Assembly: GCF_003999995.1 (NCBI RefSeq)
Contig: NZ_RJAD01000001.1
Coordinates: 1,984,001-2,048,000 of the forward strand
Direction of reading: 5' to 3'
DNA length: 64,000 nt
Origin: Microbacterium sulfonylureivorans
GTDB taxonomy: Bacteria; Actinomycetota; Actinomycetes; Actinomycetales; Microbacteriaceae
The position numbers and the translations under genes were made by a program. The notes beneath the pieces were generated by a model that saw only the letters and a list, made by a program, of their open reading frames with translations, was not told where the DNA came from and searched no databases. Shown in pieces: positions 27,141-36,376 of this stretch. The stretch's first letter is position 1; each line of letters begins with the position of its first letter.

Positions 27141-27233
27141 CCTTCCGGCGAGCGACCTCGATCCCTACAGCCCGGCGCTGCTCGCTGGTAGTCTCGCCGA
27201 GCGGTGCGGCCGATACCGACCAGGTGATCTGGT

Positions 27234-29618
27234 TCAGCGACGCAGGAGAGCGTGCCTCAGCCTGAGCGCCGCGGGGCGGAGCCACGGCGCGATGTCGATC
27301 ACCGTCCGGGCCGCCGGCGTCGCTTTCCGGACAAGCCGCGAGCTGAGCGACCGATCGACGCTCTCGGCGGCTCGGCGGGGCGACTTGTGGCGGTCTCCCC
27401 GGCGCTCTGGCGGCTTTCGAGCCTTGGCGCTCTCCTCGGCGAAGAGGATCGTCAGATCGATGAGGCGCTTGGCATCGTCGATCGTCGGCTCGGGGGAGTG
27501 GCTCGCCGGGAGCGTGCCGGAGACCAACTGCTGATAGAGCGTCGCGAAATCGTAGGACAGCTCTCGCTCGGCGGCCGAAACCGATGCCGCGGACAGCCTG
27601 CGGTACAACTCGGGATCGGCGGCGATGGCGGCGATCTCCGCGGCCAGGCCGGCGGCGTCGCGCTGCGGGGCGGTGACGATTCCCTCATTGCCCTCCGCGA
27701 GAGCCAGCCAGGGCATTTCATACATGGCGACCGGCAGGCCGCGGGACTGCGCCTCCGGAATCGTGAGTGGATAACCCTCGATGATGCTCGTGTTGAGGAA
27801 GATGTCGGACGAGTCGATCGCGGCGAGGAGATCCTCTCCGTAGAGCGGTCCCACCGCCTGCACGCGATCTCCGACCGCGAGCCTCTCGGCGAGCTCGTTC
27901 AACTGAGCGGCCGTCGTCTCGTTCCAGTCCGGGCCGATGATGCGCAGCCGGAAGTCGACACCGAGTCGCTGCAGCTCCGCCGCGACCTGGACGAGCTCGG
28001 ACACCCGCTTCGTGCGCTGCTCGAGGCGCCCCCACCACACCAGCTCGAGCGGTCGCCCGGTGGGCGCCTTCCGGGGAGCGGTGACGCGCGAAGCCTCAGC
28101 CAGCAGCGGAGAGGGCGGATTCGGCAGATAGGCCACGCGCGGCATCCCGCGCAGCTTCCAGAACGCCACGTCGGTCGGCGAGAGCACGATCAGCTGCGCG
28201 AGTGCACCCATGTTGCGGGTCTGGAAGTCGAGCCGTGTGATTCCGAGGAGGACCGACCGGCCGGCGAAGTTGTGCGCCCAGCCGATCGTCGCGGCGCCCT
28301 CCGCGCGCGCCGCGAGGGCGAATGCGGGCCACCGGTTCGCGTAGAGCCAGTGGTGGTCGATCACAAGGTCGACGCCGTTCTCGCGACATGCGTCCGCCCA
28401 CTGTGCCAGCTGGTCCGCCAGGGACGTCGAGTCGTCGATCTGGACGAAGGCAGCCCCCCGAGGGACGAGCGACTCGTCGCTCCCCGCCTCCCGTGCCGCG
28501 ATCGTCACCCGGAACCCCGCGGCGAGCAGCAGGCGGGCCTGCGACAGCAGGACGCCGGTCACGCCACCCCTCTGAAGGATGTTCGTGGTGAGCAGGATGC
28601 TGCGAGCAGGACGCTCGCTCAGGTCGATCCGGCTCGTGTGCGCCGCGAGCTTCTCGAGCGCGCCCGGCCGGAACTTCGCCGTCGCGTGCACGATCTCGCG
28701 CGCGGGAGCGCAGGTGTACAGATGGGCGAAGGTCTCGGCGAGCAGATCCTCGCTGGTGTGCTCGGCGAGGTAGTACGTGGTGTACGCGACGATCGAGAGG
28801 CGGGCGGACTCGTACGTGGCCAGAACGAACGCCGGATCGGCGCTGCGCTCCGCGATCACCTCTACCGCGGGTGCAATCGTGTCGATCGAGTTGATCGCCC
28901 CGGAGTAGAACACGGCCCACCCGAGGTCGTGCACCTTCTGCCCGCTGCCGCCGCGACCGAAGTGATAACGATAGAGGCGATCTGGCAGTGATTCGTAGCT
29001 CTTCGCCAGCGCCGCCGCGAGGAACGTGATGGGCAGATCATTCACACGGGGGAGTACAAGGTCGTCGGGCATCAGCGCGTACGCGTCGACGAGGATTTGC
29101 GTGCGGAAGAGGAACCGCCATAGCTGACCCTGTGCCGGCTCATCGATGGGGAAGAGCCCGCGCAGGACGTCTACGCCCCGGAGTGAGCCGTTGCGCGGCT
29201 GGAGCCGGAGCTCGAATCCGCCGCCCGTGCTCCCGTCGCGTCCGACGACCTCGATGCCGAACTGCACGAGATCTGCGTTCGCGTCCTTCGCTTTCGCCAG
29301 CGCCGCCTCTGCCGCGTTGTCGGCGAGCTCGTCGTCGCCGTCGAGGAAGAGCAGATAGGTGCTTCGCGCCGCTCGAATTCCCACCGCACGGGCCTGGTAG
29401 GCCGACATGTTCTGCTCCTGGCGGATGATCCGCACGCGCGGATCGCGCTCGGCGTACTGCTGCACCACTTCGGTGGTGCCGTCAGACGACGCGTCGTCGA
29501 CGACGATGACCTCGATCGCGGAAAGAGTCTGGCGAAGGCAACTGTCGAGCGCTCCCGCGATCACCTCCTCGTCGTTGTAGACCGGGATGACGATCGAGAC
29601 GAGCGGGATGATGTCCAT
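27234..29618 (-). CDS. Bifunctional glycosyltransferase, GT2-GT4
   Basis: A 794-residue fusion. The N-terminal GT-A domain (about 1-230) has VSIVIPVYNDEE, VVDDASSDGT and LFLDGDDEL, all intact. Residues about 345-680 are a GT-B domain with [50 protein letters not shown] and TSIIEGYPLTIPEAQSRG (E-x7-E). A basic helical tail of about 90 residues ends in RHALLRR, which may bind membrane phospholipid. The ATG has GGAG 7 bases upstream and lies 66 bases after the stop of the next gene on this strand, so the two are probably co-transcribed from the right. Confidence 0.9.
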   Translation of the reverse strand: MDIIPLVSIVIPVYNDEEVIAGALDSCLRQTLSAIEVIVVDDASSDGTTEVVQQYAERDPRVRIIRQEQNMSAYQARAVGIRAARSTYLLFLDGDDELADNAAEAALAKAKDANADLVQFGIEVVGRDGSTGGGFELRLQPRNGSLRGVDVLRGLFPIDEPAQGQLWRFLFRTQILVDAYALMPDDLVLPRVNDLPITFLAAALAKSYESLPDRLYRYHFGRGGSGQKVHDLGWAVFYSGAINSIDTIAPAVEVIAERSADPAFVLATYESARLSIVAYTTYYLAEHTSEDLLAETFAHLYTCAPAREIVHATAKFRPGALEKLAAHTSRIDLSERPARSILLTTNILQRGGVTGVLLSQARLLLAAGFRVTIAAREAGSDESLVPRGAAFVQIDDSTSLADQLAQWADACRENGVDLVIDHHWLYANRWPAFALAARAEGAATIGWAHNFAGRSVLLGITRLDFQTRNMGALAQLIVLSPTDVAFWKLRGMPRVAYLPNPPSPLLAEASRVTAPRKAPTGRPLELVWWGRLEQRTKRVSELVQVAAELQRLGVDFRLRIIGPDWNETTAAQLNELAERLAVGDRVQAVGPLYGEDLLAAIDSSDIFLNTSIIEGYPLTIPEAQSRGLPVAMYEMPWLALAEGNEGIVTAPQRDAAGLAAEIAAIAADPELYRRLSAASVSAAERELSYDFATLYQQLVSGTLPASHSPEPTIDDAKRLIDLTILFAEESAKARKPPERRGDRHKSPRRAAESVDRSLSSRLVRKATPAARTVIDIAPWLRPAALRLRHALLRR

Positions 29619-29684
29619 GTGATCTCCGTCGTTACTGCAGGAAACTCGTGGGGCGCGGCAGCGCGATTCCGTCGCGCGGCGCGG

Positions 29685-32027
29685 TCAGCTGCGCAGAAGT
29701 GCGTGCTTCACGCGGCGGGCGAGCGGACGCAGCCCGGGGGCGAGAGCCAGCACGCGATGGCCGATCCCGGTCAGCTTGCCTTCCACCCGCTGACCGATCG
29801 AGCGAGGGGCTGAGGTGGCGCGCAGCGGTCCGCTCGCGGACGACTTCGCCGCCTCGGCGCTCTGCTCCGCATTCCGCTCGGCGTAGAAGACCAGTAACTC
29901 GAGCGAGGCGCGGGCGTCTTCGAGCGTCGGCTCCGGTGAGTACTCGGCCGGGAGGGTGCCGGACACGAGCTGCTGGTAGAGCTCCGCGAAGTCGTAGGAG
30001 GTGGCGCGCTCCGCCGCCGCGATCGATGCGCGCGAGAGCGCGCTGTACCGGTCTGGATCGGCCGCGAGCGCAGCGACGGCGGCGGCAAGAGCGTTCGCGT
30101 CGCCCTGACGGACGGCGATGACGCCGGGGTTGTCCTGGACGGGGAGCAGCCAGGGCAGGTCGTACATGACCACGGGCAGACCGCGGGACTGCGCCTCGGG
30201 AATCGTGAGGAGGTACCCCTCGATGATGCTCGTGTTGATGAAGATGTCGGAGGAGTCGATTGCTTCGAGCAGGTCGTCACCGTGGCGGGGGCCCGTGACG
30301 TCGACGACATCGTCCAGTCCGCGCCGCGTCACCAACGTCGACAACTGGGCAGCGCTCATGTCCGTCCAGTCCGGTCCGATGATCCGCAGCCGGAAGTCGA
30401 CGCCGAGCCTCGTGAGCGACCGCGCCACCTCGACGAGGTGCGTCACCTTCTTGGTGTGTTCCTCGAGCCGGCCCCACCACACGACTTCGAGCCGACGTCC
30501 GACCGGCGCGGGCTTCGGCGCGACGTCGCCCTCAGACCCGAGCAGCATCGGGGACGGCGGATTCGGCAGGAACGCGGTGCGGGGGATGCCGCGCAGCTTC
30601 CAGAACGCGACGTCCAGGGGCGAGAGCACGATGAGCTGTGCCAGAGCCGATAGGTTGTCGTGCAGCAGCGTGTGCAGATCGGTGCCGTTGTAGGTCGGGC
30701 GCCCAGCGAAGTTGTGGAGCCAGCCGATGGTGGCGGCCCCGGATGCCCGTGCTGCCAGGGCGTAGCCCGGCCAGTCGCGCGAGTACAGCACTCGGTGGTC
30801 GATCACGACGTCGACCTCGTGCTCCCGGCACACCTCGGCCCAGCGGGCCAGGCGATCCCGTCGGCTCGAGCCGGAGACCTCGACGAGCGTCGCGCCCTGG
30901 GGCACGAGGGACTCGTCGCTGCCGTGGAGGTGCGTCGCGATCGTGACGCCGTACCCCGCGTCGAGGAACACCCGCGCCTGCGTCCGCAGGACGTTGGACA
31001 CGCCCCCGGTGGTGAGGATGTTCGTCCTCAACAGCACGTTGCGCACGGGCTTTCGGCCCAGCTCGATTCGCGTCCCGAGGCGCGTGAGGGTCGGCAGCGT
31101 CTCGGGCGCGAACGTCGACGCGGCCGCGATGATGTCGATTTCATCGACACGCTCGCTCAGCGGTTCGATCTCCTGCGTCTGGCGGGCCTCGGGCGCGCGA
31201 TGCACGCGCGCGATTACCCGGGCGACCCCCGACAGGCGAAGCGCCTCGTAGCCGTCCAGCAGCGGTTCCGGATTGGGACTGTGCCGTGCCCACTCCCGCA
31301 CGATCGACTGGATCGCCGTGACGGCATCGAGGGAACCCAAGTCTGGCGACAGCGCGGCGCTCGCATCCGCGACTTCTGCCGAGCCGCGGCCGGACAGCCG
31401 CAGGTGCGCGGGCTCCCCGAGGGGCGCAAATGCCTGCGCCGCCGCGCACGCGAGGAACACCTCGACCGCGTCGTCGGACGACGTGGCCGGCAGTGCTGCG
31501 TATACAGTGCGGAGCAGCTCTGTGCGGAAGAGGAATCCGGTGACGCGACCGTGCGAGCCGGCGTTTGCGGGGAACAGGCTTCGCACGATGTTCTCTTCGT
31601 GCAGGACGGTGTTGCGGGCTTTCTGCACGCGCTCCGAGACGGCGTCGCCGTCCTGCGCGCCGGTCGCGTCAGCAAAGCCGACGATGTCCGCGTTCGCCGC
31701 GACCGCCTGCTGGTGCGCGTCCCCGGCCGCCCCGCCGATAAGTTCGTCGCCGGGCTCGAGGAACAGGACGTACGGCGCCGTCGCCGCCGATACACCCGTC
31801 CGTCGCAGCCCCGGTGCCGAGGAATCCTCGCTGCGCACGATGCGAACGCGGGGATCCTTCGCCGCCCTCCGCTCTGCGAAGGCAGGGTCCGCGGGCATGC
31901 TCCCACCGACGCAGATGATCTCGACGTCGTGCATCGACTGGTCGATGCACGACTGCAGCGTGACTCCGATCCGCTGGTCGTCGTGAACGACCAGGACGAT
32001 GAGGGAGACGAGGGGCGACGTGGACAT
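29685..32027 (-). CDS. Glycosyltransferase, degenerate GT2 fused to GT4
   Basis: A 780-residue paralogue of its neighbour. The GT-B half is intact: VIDHRVLYSRDWPGYALAA, LPNPPSPMLL, EVVWWGRLEEHTKK and TSIIEGYLLTIPEAQSRG. The N-terminal GT-A half has the fold but has lost its catalytic motifs: the nucleotide motif reads CVGGSMPADP where relatives have [10 protein letters not shown], and the metal motif reads FLEPGDEL instead of FLDGDDEL. The first domain is therefore probably structural or a pseudo-enzyme while the second remains active. The start is 24 bases after the stop of the upstream glycosyltransferase gene, indicating one operon. Confidence 0.88.
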   Translation of the reverse strand: MSTSPLVSLIVLVVHDDQRIGVTLQSCIDQSMHDVEIICVGGSMPADPAFAERRAAKDPRVRIVRSEDSSAPGLRRTGVSAATAPYVLFLEPGDELIGGAAGDAHQQAVAANADIVGFADATGAQDGDAVSERVQKARNTVLHEENIVRSLFPANAGSHGRVTGFLFRTELLRTVYAALPATSSDDAVEVFLACAAAQAFAPLGEPAHLRLSGRGSAEVADASAALSPDLGSLDAVTAIQSIVREWARHSPNPEPLLDGYEALRLSGVARVIARVHRAPEARQTQEIEPLSERVDEIDIIAAASTFAPETLPTLTRLGTRIELGRKPVRNVLLRTNILTTGGVSNVLRTQARVFLDAGYGVTIATHLHGSDESLVPQGATLVEVSGSSRRDRLARWAEVCREHEVDVVIDHRVLYSRDWPGYALAARASGAATIGWLHNFAGRPTYNGTDLHTLLHDNLSALAQLIVLSPLDVAFWKLRGIPRTAFLPNPPSPMLLGSEGDVAPKPAPVGRRLEVVWWGRLEEHTKKVTHLVEVARSLTRLGVDFRLRIIGPDWTDMSAAQLSTLVTRRGLDDVVDVTGPRHGDDLLEAIDSSDIFINTSIIEGYLLTIPEAQSRGLPVVMYDLPWLLPVQDNPGVIAVRQGDANALAAAVAALAADPDRYSALSRASIAAAERATSYDFAELYQQLVSGTLPAEYSPEPTLEDARASLELLVFYAERNAEQSAEAAKSSASGPLRATSAPRSIGQRVEGKLTGIGHRVLALAPGLRPLARRVKHALLRS

Positions 32028-32050
32028 CTGGATTCCGTGGGATAGGGCGG

Positions 32051-33124
32051 CTAGCTCGATGCCGCAGCGGCCCGGAAGACCGCCGCGTACTCGGCCGCGA
32101 TCGCGTTGGGGTCGCGGGCGTCGAGATCGGGTCGGCCCGCGGGGGGCTGATCTCTGAGCGCCTGAACCGCTGCTTCCAGCGTCACGGCCGTGAGGCGTCC
32201 GCGGTGGAGTCGCACCCAGTCGTGGCCGACCTCGTCGGCGAGCAGTCGGGTGGCAGGAGTTTCCTCGACCAGCACAGGGCGGTCGAGCGAGAGCGCGAGC
32301 ATGATGATGCCGAGGCTGTCATGGTCGTCTGGCGCAGCCACGACGACGAGCTCGGCAAGCGAGACCTCCTCGACGCGGGCACTGTCGGAGAGGGGTTCGT
32401 CCCGGAGGGTGATGCGGCTCGGATTACGAGTCAGGGTGCGGTCGAAGGACGCGCGGAGCGCGTCAGGCAGCTGACCGACGATCCGGAGCGTGCTGTCGCC
32501 GAGGTCGGCGTAGGCGAACACCTTAAGGGGTGCCTCGTAAACAGCCGGGACGGTGTGGGGGGAGACGAAGAGGAGGCGCCCGGGGACCGCCTCCTTACGC
32601 GGATAGCCGAGGAAGCGATTTCGCAGATGGCTGTGCCGGATCACGATCGCGTCCCTCGCGGCGGGAGCGGGGATCGTCGGGTTGAGAGCGATGAACGACG
32701 TGGTCGCCTCGTCGAGGATGGCCTCGGCCCGCGACGCCTTCCGTGCGACCGCGGCGTCGTCGTTTCCCACTGTCCGCACGAGTGCGATGCCGCGACGCTT
32801 CAGCGACTTCGAGAACTTCGTGGCGCGCCTCACCTGCTCCGCCTCCGGGGTGCCGCGCTCGCCGATCACGGCGCTGGGCGATACGACGTGGATCACGTCG
32901 ACGCCATCGGTCGCACGCGGACTGGCGCGGAACTGGTACACGACACCCGTCGGTCCCTTGCCCGCCGAGTTGTCGCCGATCAGCTGGTCCACGTATGCCA
33001 CACGGTGCGACGGTGCACGCGAGGCCACGACGACCCGCAGCGACGGGACTTCCGTGCCCCCCTCAGCGCCGGCGCCGGCGTTACCGCGCACGCCGGAAGA
33101 CGGGGAGGGAGACGGCGAAGACAC
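32051..33124 (-). CDS. Putative GT-B glycosyltransferase
   Basis: A 357-residue protein with the layout of a family 1/4 glycosyltransferase: an N-terminal Rossmann half with DVIHVVSPSAVIG and a C-terminal half with GRLLFVSPHTVP, STLRIVGQLPDALR, LAELVVVAAPDDHDSLGIIMLALSLDRPVLVEE. The E-x7-E region is modified to D-x-x-S-L-G-I-I-M-L-A. Similarity is weaker than for its neighbours. The frame is open further upstream; GTG 33124 is chosen because a TATTCT box lies exactly 6 bases before it. Promoter of an operon reading leftward through the two bifunctional transferases. Confidence 0.65.
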   Translation of the reverse strand: MSSPSPSPSSGVRGNAGAGAEGGTEVPSLRVVVASRAPSHRVAYVDQLIGDNSAGKGPTGVVYQFRASPRATDGVDVIHVVSPSAVIGERGTPEAEQVRRATKFSKSLKRRGIALVRTVGNDDAAVARKASRAEAILDEATTSFIALNPTIPAPAARDAIVIRHSHLRNRFLGYPRKEAVPGRLLFVSPHTVPAVYEAPLKVFAYADLGDSTLRIVGQLPDALRASFDRTLTRNPSRITLRDEPLSDSARVEEVSLAELVVVAAPDDHDSLGIIMLALSLDRPVLVEETPATRLLADEVGHDWVRLHRGRLTAVTLEAAVQALRDQPPAGRPDLDARDPNAIAAEYAAVFRAAAASS

Positions 33125-33148
33125 GCGCCAAGAATAGACTGGCGCGCG
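33125..33148. promoter_or_regulatory. Compact divergent promoter with overlapping -10 boxes
   Basis: Only 24 bases separate two divergent start codons. The minus strand has TATTCT (complement of 33131-33136) 6 bases before its GTG; the plus strand has TAGACT (33135-33140) 8 bases before its GTG. A 7-bp inverted repeat (CGCGCCA at 33124-33130, TGGCGCG at 33140-33146) flanks both boxes and could be an operator. Both mRNAs would be leaderless. Confidence 0.5.
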
Positions 33149-34198
33149 GTGAATGAGAAAATGACTCAGAACGTCTTCGCGCAGTTGAGCGGGCAGGACG
33201 ACAATCTCGGAGACTCGGCTCTCCGCATCGCCTACCTCGATGCGCTTCGCGGACCAGGCCGGCACGTCCACGTGTATCTGATGACCCCGACGACGGATTA
33301 CACGTCCGGCTTCGCCAAGGCTCCGGATGTGACGTTCTACGAGCAGCGGACGCCATGGATCCGCGCGCAGAACGAGTCCACGCGGCCCGTGCACGCGATC
33401 AACGCCGGAGAGATCAACCCCGGCGCCGGAGTATTCCCCGGGCCCAGACGCGCGGCGGAGTGCGCGCGCGTCGTCGCCGCCGGGGGAGCCGTGATCGTCG
33501 CCGGGATCGGTCTCCGCAGTGTCGAGAGCGCGGCTCACGTCACTTTCGACCCCGCGTTCCGCAACGCGTCGGTGGTCTCCTGGCGGGACCAGGGATCGCG
33601 CGACGCAGCCGGGTTCGGCGACTTCGCACCGGACTGGGCGTACTCGGAGGGGCCGCCGACGTCGGCGTGGGCGGATGCGGGGGAGCGCTCGCTGCTCGCG
33701 GTGACGCTGCGATTCGACCGCCCGTGGCCGGGAGAGGAGTGGATCGCTGCGACGCGCGCGTTCGCGGCTAAGACGTCGACTCGCATCGTCACGGTCGCGC
33801 AGGTCGCGCGCGATGCGCCCCGCGCCGTGCATCTGGCTGAAGCCCTCGGCGGCGAGTACCTCCCCGCGCCGAGCATGCGGCACGACGACCTCGATGCCCA
33901 TGTGCGCAGCGTGTACAGCCGCTCGCTCGCGGTTGTCAGCGACCGTGCGCACGGGCTGATCATGGGGGCGACCGAGGGCGCGTATCCGATCGGATCAGGC
34001 AGTGATCCGCAGAAGATCTCCCGCCTGCTCGCGGCGGTGGGCCTGGGCGGGCTGATCGGCCGCTATGACGAGCTGCCGGAGTTCGCCGACCGCTTCGAGA
34101 CGCACCTGCCTACTCTCGCGCCGGCCATCGATGCGGCCCGTGCCGACGTCGCCGACCTGACCGCCCGCATCCGCGCCGCGATGGACGCGGTCGCCTGA
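33149..34198 (+). CDS. Polysaccharide pyruvyl transferase family protein
   Basis: These enzymes add a pyruvate ketal from phosphoenolpyruvate to a sugar, giving the polymer negative charge. The 349-residue protein has the family opening Q-x-x-DDNLGDSALRIAYLDAL, the central VSWRDQGSRD segment with the conserved Arg-Asp, and VVSDRAHGLIMGATEG, the family's conserved D-R-x-H-G signature. The start may be GTG 33149 (leaderless) or ATG 33161; neither has a clear Shine-Dalgarno site. It is divergent from the glycosyltransferase operon and followed by a hairpin before the exporter genes. Confidence 0.85.
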   Translation: MNEKMTQNVFAQLSGQDDNLGDSALRIAYLDALRGPGRHVHVYLMTPTTDYTSGFAKAPDVTFYEQRTPWIRAQNESTRPVHAINAGEINPGAGVFPGPRRAAECARVVAAGGAVIVAGIGLRSVESAAHVTFDPAFRNASVVSWRDQGSRDAAGFGDFAPDWAYSEGPPTSAWADAGERSLLAVTLRFDRPWPGEEWIAATRAFAAKTSTRIVTVAQVARDAPRAVHLAEALGGEYLPAPSMRHDDLDAHVRSVYSRSLAVVSDRAHGLIMGATEGAYPIGSGSDPQKISRLLAAVGLGGLIGRYDELPEFADRFETHLPTLAPAIDAARADVADLTARIRAAMDAVA

Positions 34199-34219
34199 CC
34201 GGCCGACCACGCCAGGACT

Positions 34220-34251
34220 CGGGTGCGGACGCGGTGCCCACGCGGCACCCG
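34220..34251 (+). terminator. Hairpin after the pyruvyl transferase gene
   Basis: Arms CGGGTGC and GCACCCG (7 bp) enclose a GC-rich region that can pair again. It starts 21 bases after the stop. Confidence 0.4.
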
Positions 34252-34332
34252 TCACAGCTCCCTCCCGGGCTCCGCTGGTGAGCCGAGGTATCATCGCATG
34301 AGCTGTGCGCGCGGGACGGTCCCACGAAGTAC

Positions 34333-35214
34333 GTGGCGGTCAGAGAGGTAGCGAGTTCCTTGGTGGAAGCACACCTTCGCGCCCCTGCCGACGGCCTCTT
34401 CGAAGTAGGCCGACGTCCGCCGTTCGGCGCGTATCTCCAGGAGACGTGGCGGCGCCGCAGCTTCGCGTTCACGCTGGCCGGATATCGGTTGATCGGTGGG
34501 CTGCTCCAGAACCGGCTCGGCATCCTCTGGATCGTGCTCAAGCCCGTGCTGACCGCCATCATCTACGGCACCATCTTCGGCTTCATCCTCTCCCACTCCG
34601 CGCGCCCCGCCGACTTCGTGCCCTACGTCCTGACGGGCGTCTTCGTCTTCGAGTTCTTCACCGGCTGCTTCTCTGGAGGGTCGCGCTCCATCACCGGCAA
34701 CGCCCGTCTCGTCCAGAGCCTGGGGTTCCCGCGCATCCTGCTCCCCGTCTCCGTCGTGATCGAGCAGGCGATGCGGATGGTGCCGACAACCGTGCTGCTG
34801 GGCATCCTCCTGGTGATCTTCGGTGTGCCGATCACCTGGTCATGGCTGCTGGTGATCCCGATTCTCGCGCTCATGGCGGTGTTCAACTTCGGTGTCGCGC
34901 TGATCGTCGCCCGCATGTCCGTCTGGACCCGTGACGTCCAGCAGTTCATCCCGACCATCAACCGTGTGCTGTTCTATGCGAGCAGCGTGTTCTTCCAGGT
35001 CGATCTCGTGTTCGCCGACAACCCGGTGCTGCTCACCATCGCCCACAGCATCCCCACGTACGACTTCATCGCGCTCGTGCGAGGCGTGATGCTCGTCGAT
35101 CATCCGACGCCCATGCTCGCCGCGATCCTGGCGCCCGTGTGGGCCGTGCTGGCCCTCGTGGTCGGCGTCGTCTACTTCTGGAAAGCGGAGGCGAGGTATG
35201 GCCTCAGTGAGTGA
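34333..35214 (+). CDS. Polysaccharide ABC exporter, permease subunit (Wzm/TagG-like)
   Basis: ABC-2 type permease of 293 residues with six predicted membrane segments, including ILWIVLKPVLTAIIYGTIFG, FVPYVLTGVFVFEFF and LLIVFGVPITWSWLLVIPIL. The amphipathic N-terminus with RRSFAFTLAGYRLIGG before the first helix is typical of Wzm and TagG. It forms a homodimeric channel moving lipid-linked polymer across the membrane. A TATCAT box at 34288-34293 could be the promoter. The start is uncertain: GTG 34333, or TTG 34360 or GTG 34363, which follow GAGAGG. It overlaps the ATPase gene by 17 bases. Confidence 0.88.
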   Translation: MAVREVASSLVEAHLRAPADGLFEVGRRPPFGAYLQETWRRRSFAFTLAGYRLIGGLLQNRLGILWIVLKPVLTAIIYGTIFGFILSHSARPADFVPYVLTGVFVFEFFTGCFSGGSRSITGNARLVQSLGFPRILLPVSVVIEQAMRMVPTTVLLGILLVIFGVPITWSWLLVIPILALMAVFNFGVALIVARMSVWTRDVQQFIPTINRVLFYASSVFFQVDLVFADNPVLLTIAHSIPTYDFIALVRGVMLVDHPTPMLAAILAPVWAVLALVVGVVYFWKAEARYGLSE

Positions 35215-36319
35215 GTCGGCGCGGCCGATGATGGTGGTGGACGACGCGCACGTCACCTATCGCGTCTACGCGTCGGGCAAGCGGATGAGCGCTCGCGACA
35301 CCCTGTTCAGCATGCAGGCGCTGCGGGGCGGCCGGGGCCTCAAGACCGTTCCCGCCTTGAGGGGCGTCACATTCGCGGCCTCGGAGGGCGAGACCATCGG
35401 CGTCATCGGCCACAACGGGTCCGGCAAGTCGACGCTGTTCCGCGCGATGAGCGGACTCATCCCCACCTCGCAGGGGACGATCTGGGCCGCCGACCGTCCG
35501 GTGCTGCTCGGCGTCAACGCCGCGCTCGTTCCCGACCTGTCGGGGGAGAACAACATCAAGCTCGGCCTTCTCGCGATGGGCTTCACTCCCGAAGAGGCAT
35601 CGGCGCATGTGGACGAGATCGCCGATTTCGCCGAGCTCAACGAGTTCATCCACCACCCCATGCGCACCTACTCGTCGGGCATGGGAGCGCGGCTGCGCTT
35701 CGCCATCGCTTCGGCGAAAGCCCACTCGATCCTGCTGATCGATGAGGCGTTGTCCGTGGGCGACCGACGATTCAAGCTCAAGAGCGAGGAGCGCATCCGC
35801 GAGCTTCGCGACAGCGCCGGCCTCGTCATGATCGTGAGTCATTCGGCCAGTTCGCTCCGTGACACGTGCGAGCGGGTGCTCTGGGTGCACAAGGGCGAGC
35901 TGCGCGCCGACGGTCCGGCCAGAGACGTCATCAACGACTACGTCAAATGGACCAAGCAGGGGACCAGCGCGGTCGGTGCGGCATCGACCGCGAAAACTGC
36001 ACCGAAGGCGACTACGGCAGCGGCGGCCCGGCGCATGCAGGCGAGGGTCGAATACCGTGCGGCACAGGCCGCGGCTGCTGCACCGGCTCCGGCGATCGCC
36101 GTGCCCGTGGCCCCGAGGACGCCGGCGGGACCTGTCATTCAGTCGACCGGACCTGCCACTCAACTGACAGGCCGCGACACCGTCCGACGCCGGCGGTTCT
36201 ACCAGTCCGTGCGAGAGCGCAGCCGTCGCGAGATCACCGCAATCGCTGTCACCGGCGGCGCGATTCTCGTCGCCATCGGCGCGGGAGCGGCGCTCGCACT
36301 CGTCGCGATTCTGCCCTAG
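35198..36319 (+). CDS. Polysaccharide ABC exporter, ATPase subunit (Wzt/TagH-like)
   Basis: The nucleotide-binding partner of the upstream permease. Walker A GHNGSGKST lies at about 71-79, the signature YSSGMGARLRF at about 158, Walker B ILLIDEALSVGD at about 180 and the H-loop VSHS near 213. The 230-residue ABC domain is followed by an Ala/Pro-rich low-complexity linker of about 90 residues and a C-terminal membrane helix (about 347-371, ITAIAVTGGAILVAIG). It lacks a Wzt carbohydrate-binding domain; the long tail with a membrane anchor is closer to TagH. A 9-bp tandem repeat begins at the stop codon. Confidence 0.9.
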   Translation: MASVSESARPMMVVDDAHVTYRVYASGKRMSARDTLFSMQALRGGRGLKTVPALRGVTFAASEGETIGVIGHNGSGKSTLFRAMSGLIPTSQGTIWAADRPVLLGVNAALVPDLSGENNIKLGLLAMGFTPEEASAHVDEIADFAELNEFIHHPMRTYSSGMGARLRFAIASAKAHSILLIDEALSVGDRRFKLKSEERIRELRDSAGLVMIVSHSASSLRDTCERVLWVHKGELRADGPARDVINDYVKWTKQGTSAVGAASTAKTAPKATTAAAARRMQARVEYRAAQAAAAAPAPAIAVPVAPRTPAGPVIQSTGPATQLTGRDTVRRRRFYQSVRERSRREITAIAVTGGAILVAIGAGAALALVAILP

Positions 36320-36364
36320 CCAGCTCAGCCAGCTCAGCCAGCTCAGCCAGCTCAGCCAGCTCAG
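36320..36364. repeat. Tandem repeat, five copies of a 9-bp unit
   Basis: Five exact copies of CCAGCTCAG run back to back, followed by a partial degenerate copy, in the 57-base gap between the convergent ABC ATPase and glycosyltransferase genes. Copy number is likely to vary between strains. It might serve as a bidirectional terminator or be neutral. Confidence 0.9.
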
Positions 36365-36376
36365 CCAGCCAGCGAC

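Noticed and set aside
26259..27191. Plus-strand frame of 310 codons
   Set aside because: It overlaps the acyltransferase gene in antisense and has no recognisable fold pattern.
32204..33148. Upstream extension of the pyruvyl transferase frame
   Set aside because: This part lies antisense to the glycosyltransferase gene and the family starts after 33149.
36320..36364. The tandem repeat considered as a CRISPR array
   Set aside because: Units are 9 bases, contiguous and without spacers; no cas genes are nearby.
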